Positions 62,985 to 64,000 of a DNA stretch of 64,000 nt are shown piece by piece (within the stretch, counting starts at the first letter, position 1; each line of letters opens with the position of its first letter). The DNA comes from Mycobacterium bourgelatii (GTDB taxonomy: Bacteria; Actinomycetota; Actinomycetes; Mycobacteriales; Mycobacteriaceae). Both the position numbers and the translations under genes were made by a program. The notes beneath the pieces were generated by a model. The model worked only from the letters and a program-made list of their open reading frames with translations. It was not told the origin of the DNA and searched no databases. Where the stretch lies: contig NZ_BLKZ01000001.1 in assembly GCF_010723575.1 (NCBI RefSeq), forward strand, positions 1,860,001 through 1,924,000, read 5' to 3'.

Positions 62985-64000
62985 TCAGCCGTAAGTGAAG
63001 GAAAAAACTTGCAGTCCCTTGCTGGGGCGCACCTCGACCGTTCCGGCGCCCTGCGCACCGTCGGCGACGATTTGGTGGGCGGTCGGCGGTCCGCTCACCG
63101 GCACGGTGGTTTGCTTCCCGTCCCGCAGCACCGTCAGGGTCCCGGTTCCGCCGACCACGATGTAGACGTTGGCGGCGTGGTAGTTCAGCTTGATGGCCGA
63201 GGAGTCGGTGTCTGCGGTTGCGCCCTGATAATCCAACGACCAGCGCCCGCTCAGGGCGAACTTGTCGGCCGCCAGGTCCGGCGGGTAGACGAACGCGGCC
63301 GACCCCTCGTCGTACACGCCACCGCCGCCGAAGTTGACCATCTTGCCGACCCCGAGGTACGTCTCGGGCGTCAGGACGGTGCGTGGGGTGAGGTCGGGTG
63401 CATCGACCGGCTTGGGCAGCGTGACGCCGGGCTTGGCGTTGGCCAGCAGCTGCCGGATCAGGGCTTCGGTGCCGTCGTAGTCGCCCTCGCCGAACTTGAT
63501 GTGACGCACGGTGCCGTTGGCGTCGATCAGATACTCCGCCGGCCAGTACCGATTGCGGTAATTCGTCCAGGTGGAGTAGCTGTTGTCCAGCGCAATCGGA
63601 TAGGTGATGCCGAGATCGGCCGCCCCTTTGACGACGTTGCCCGTGACCCGTTCGAAGGCGTACTCGGGGGTGTGCACGCCGATGACTTCCAACCCACTGT
63701 TTTGGTAGGCCTGATACCAGCCGACGACGTGGGGGATGGCCCGTTGGCAGTTGATGCATGAGTACGCCCAGAAGTCGATCAGGACGACCTTGCCGCGCAA
63801 GGACTCCAAGGTGACGGGCCGCCCGTCCGGTGTGTTGAGCCACGCCTCGATGCCCCTGAGATCCGGTGCGGTGCCGCAGCTTTCGAGTTCTCGGGCGCCG
63901 TTGCTGCAGTTCGACAGCCGTGCGTTCTGGTCGTTGACGATGCCGCCGAGGTTGAGCTTCTCCCGAATGGTGTCCGATCCGCCGACCCTTTCCTGCAGCG
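62985..64000 (-). CDS. dipZ: DipZ, CcdA-thioredoxin fusion (5' part outside window)
   Basis: C-terminal 338 residues of DipZ (about 695 aa in M. tuberculosis). The visible part starts in the periplasmic linker (LNLGGIVNDQNARLSNCSNG), then a thioredoxin/TlpA-like domain with WAYSCINCQRA active site, then a C-terminal carbohydrate-binding-like domain (about the last 130 residues, ending VFSFTYG). The N-terminal membrane CcdA-like half is beyond the right edge. It is on the same strand as mpt70 and probably cotranscribed. Confidence 0.93.
   Translation of the reverse strand, partial: LQERVGGSDTIREKLNLGGIVNDQNARLSNCSNGARELESCGTAPDLRGIEAWLNTPDGRPVTLESLRGKVVLIDFWAYSCINCQRAIPHVVGWYQAYQNSGLEVIGVHTPEYAFERVTGNVVKGAADLGITYPIALDNSYSTWTNYRNRYWPAEYLIDANGTVRHIKFGEGDYDGTEALIRQLLANAKPGVTLPKPVDAPDLTPRTVLTPETYLGVGKMVNFGGGGVYDEGSAAFVYPPDLAADKFALSGRWSLDYQGATADTDSSAIKLNYHAANVYIVVGGTGTLTVLRDGKQTTVPVSGPPTAHQIVADGAQGAGTVEVRPSKGLQVFSFTYG

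Noticed and set aside
62311..63843. A 510-codon open frame on the minus strand that includes mpt70 and runs over dipZ
   Set aside because: Only the last 193 codons match a protein (MPT70, with its own signal peptide and ribosome site). The rest is an out-of-frame reading of dipZ on the same strand.

Overview
The window is GC-rich actinobacterial DNA. Its gene content and order match the Mycobacterium tuberculosis Rv2931-Rv2873 segment, read in the opposite orientation. The presence of fadD26, ppsA and tesA (the edge of the phthiocerol dimycocerosate, PDIM, locus), together with mpt70, mpt53 and dipZ, points to a slow-growing Mycobacterium that makes PDIM-type lipids. It is not M. tuberculosis itself, because several local insertions and replacements differ from that genome. 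Comparisons with M. tuberculosis are from memory; no search was run.

Layout. Positions 1-7.6 kb (minus strand) hold the start of the PDIM polyketide locus: ppsA (cut by the left edge), fadD26 and, after a 0.7 kb gap, the thioesterase tesA. Positions 7.9-16.8 kb (plus) are a cell-division/RNA/chromosome block: sepIVA, a YceD-like gene, rnc, mutM, an OsmC-family gene, acyP, smc and ftsY. Positions 17.0-21.2 kb hold the nitrogen-sensing operon amt-glnB-glnD. Positions 21.2-32.2 kb carry a helicase, an RDD membrane protein, ffh, two amidohydrolases, the kinase pknI, a TetR regulator, the D,D-carboxypeptidase dacB2 and a SnoaL-like protein. Positions 32.5-38.2 kb are the rpsP-khpA-rimM-trmD and rplS-lepB-rnhB blocks, with the lipoprotein gene lppW convergent to trmD.

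Positions 38.2-41.5 kb hold three genes that are not at this place in M. tuberculosis: a GAF-ANTAR regulator, a wax ester synthase/DGAT and an extended SDR. Then follow fdhD, yraN, comM, dprA, viuB, an inserted lactate-monooxygenase-like gene, xerC, an M23 peptidase, rpsB-tsf, an amidase and a MarR regulator. Positions 52.8-53.65 kb are a decayed non-coding stretch. After that come an MPT63-like secreted protein, an acyltransferase, a GlnR-like orphan regulator, a CsbD-like protein, pyrH-frr-cdsA-rlmN, the redox/secreted-antigen cluster mpt53-ccdA-like-DUF2631-mpt70, and the 3' part of dipZ at the right edge.

The most noteworthy non-gene signals are: an 11-bp duplication that cuts off the N-terminal extension of tesA; three tandem-repeat loci (upstream of ffh, upstream of rpsP, and over the 3' end of rlmN); a nested inverted-repeat element after mutM; an 11-bp promoter motif shared by rpsP and rplS; a 12-bp palindrome between dacB2 and the SnoaL-like gene; and several genes whose -10 hexamer sits 6-7 nt from the start codon, predicting leaderless mRNAs. 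No tRNA, rRNA, CRISPR array, insertion sequence or prophage was seen, and I found no clear candidate for a wholly new system.
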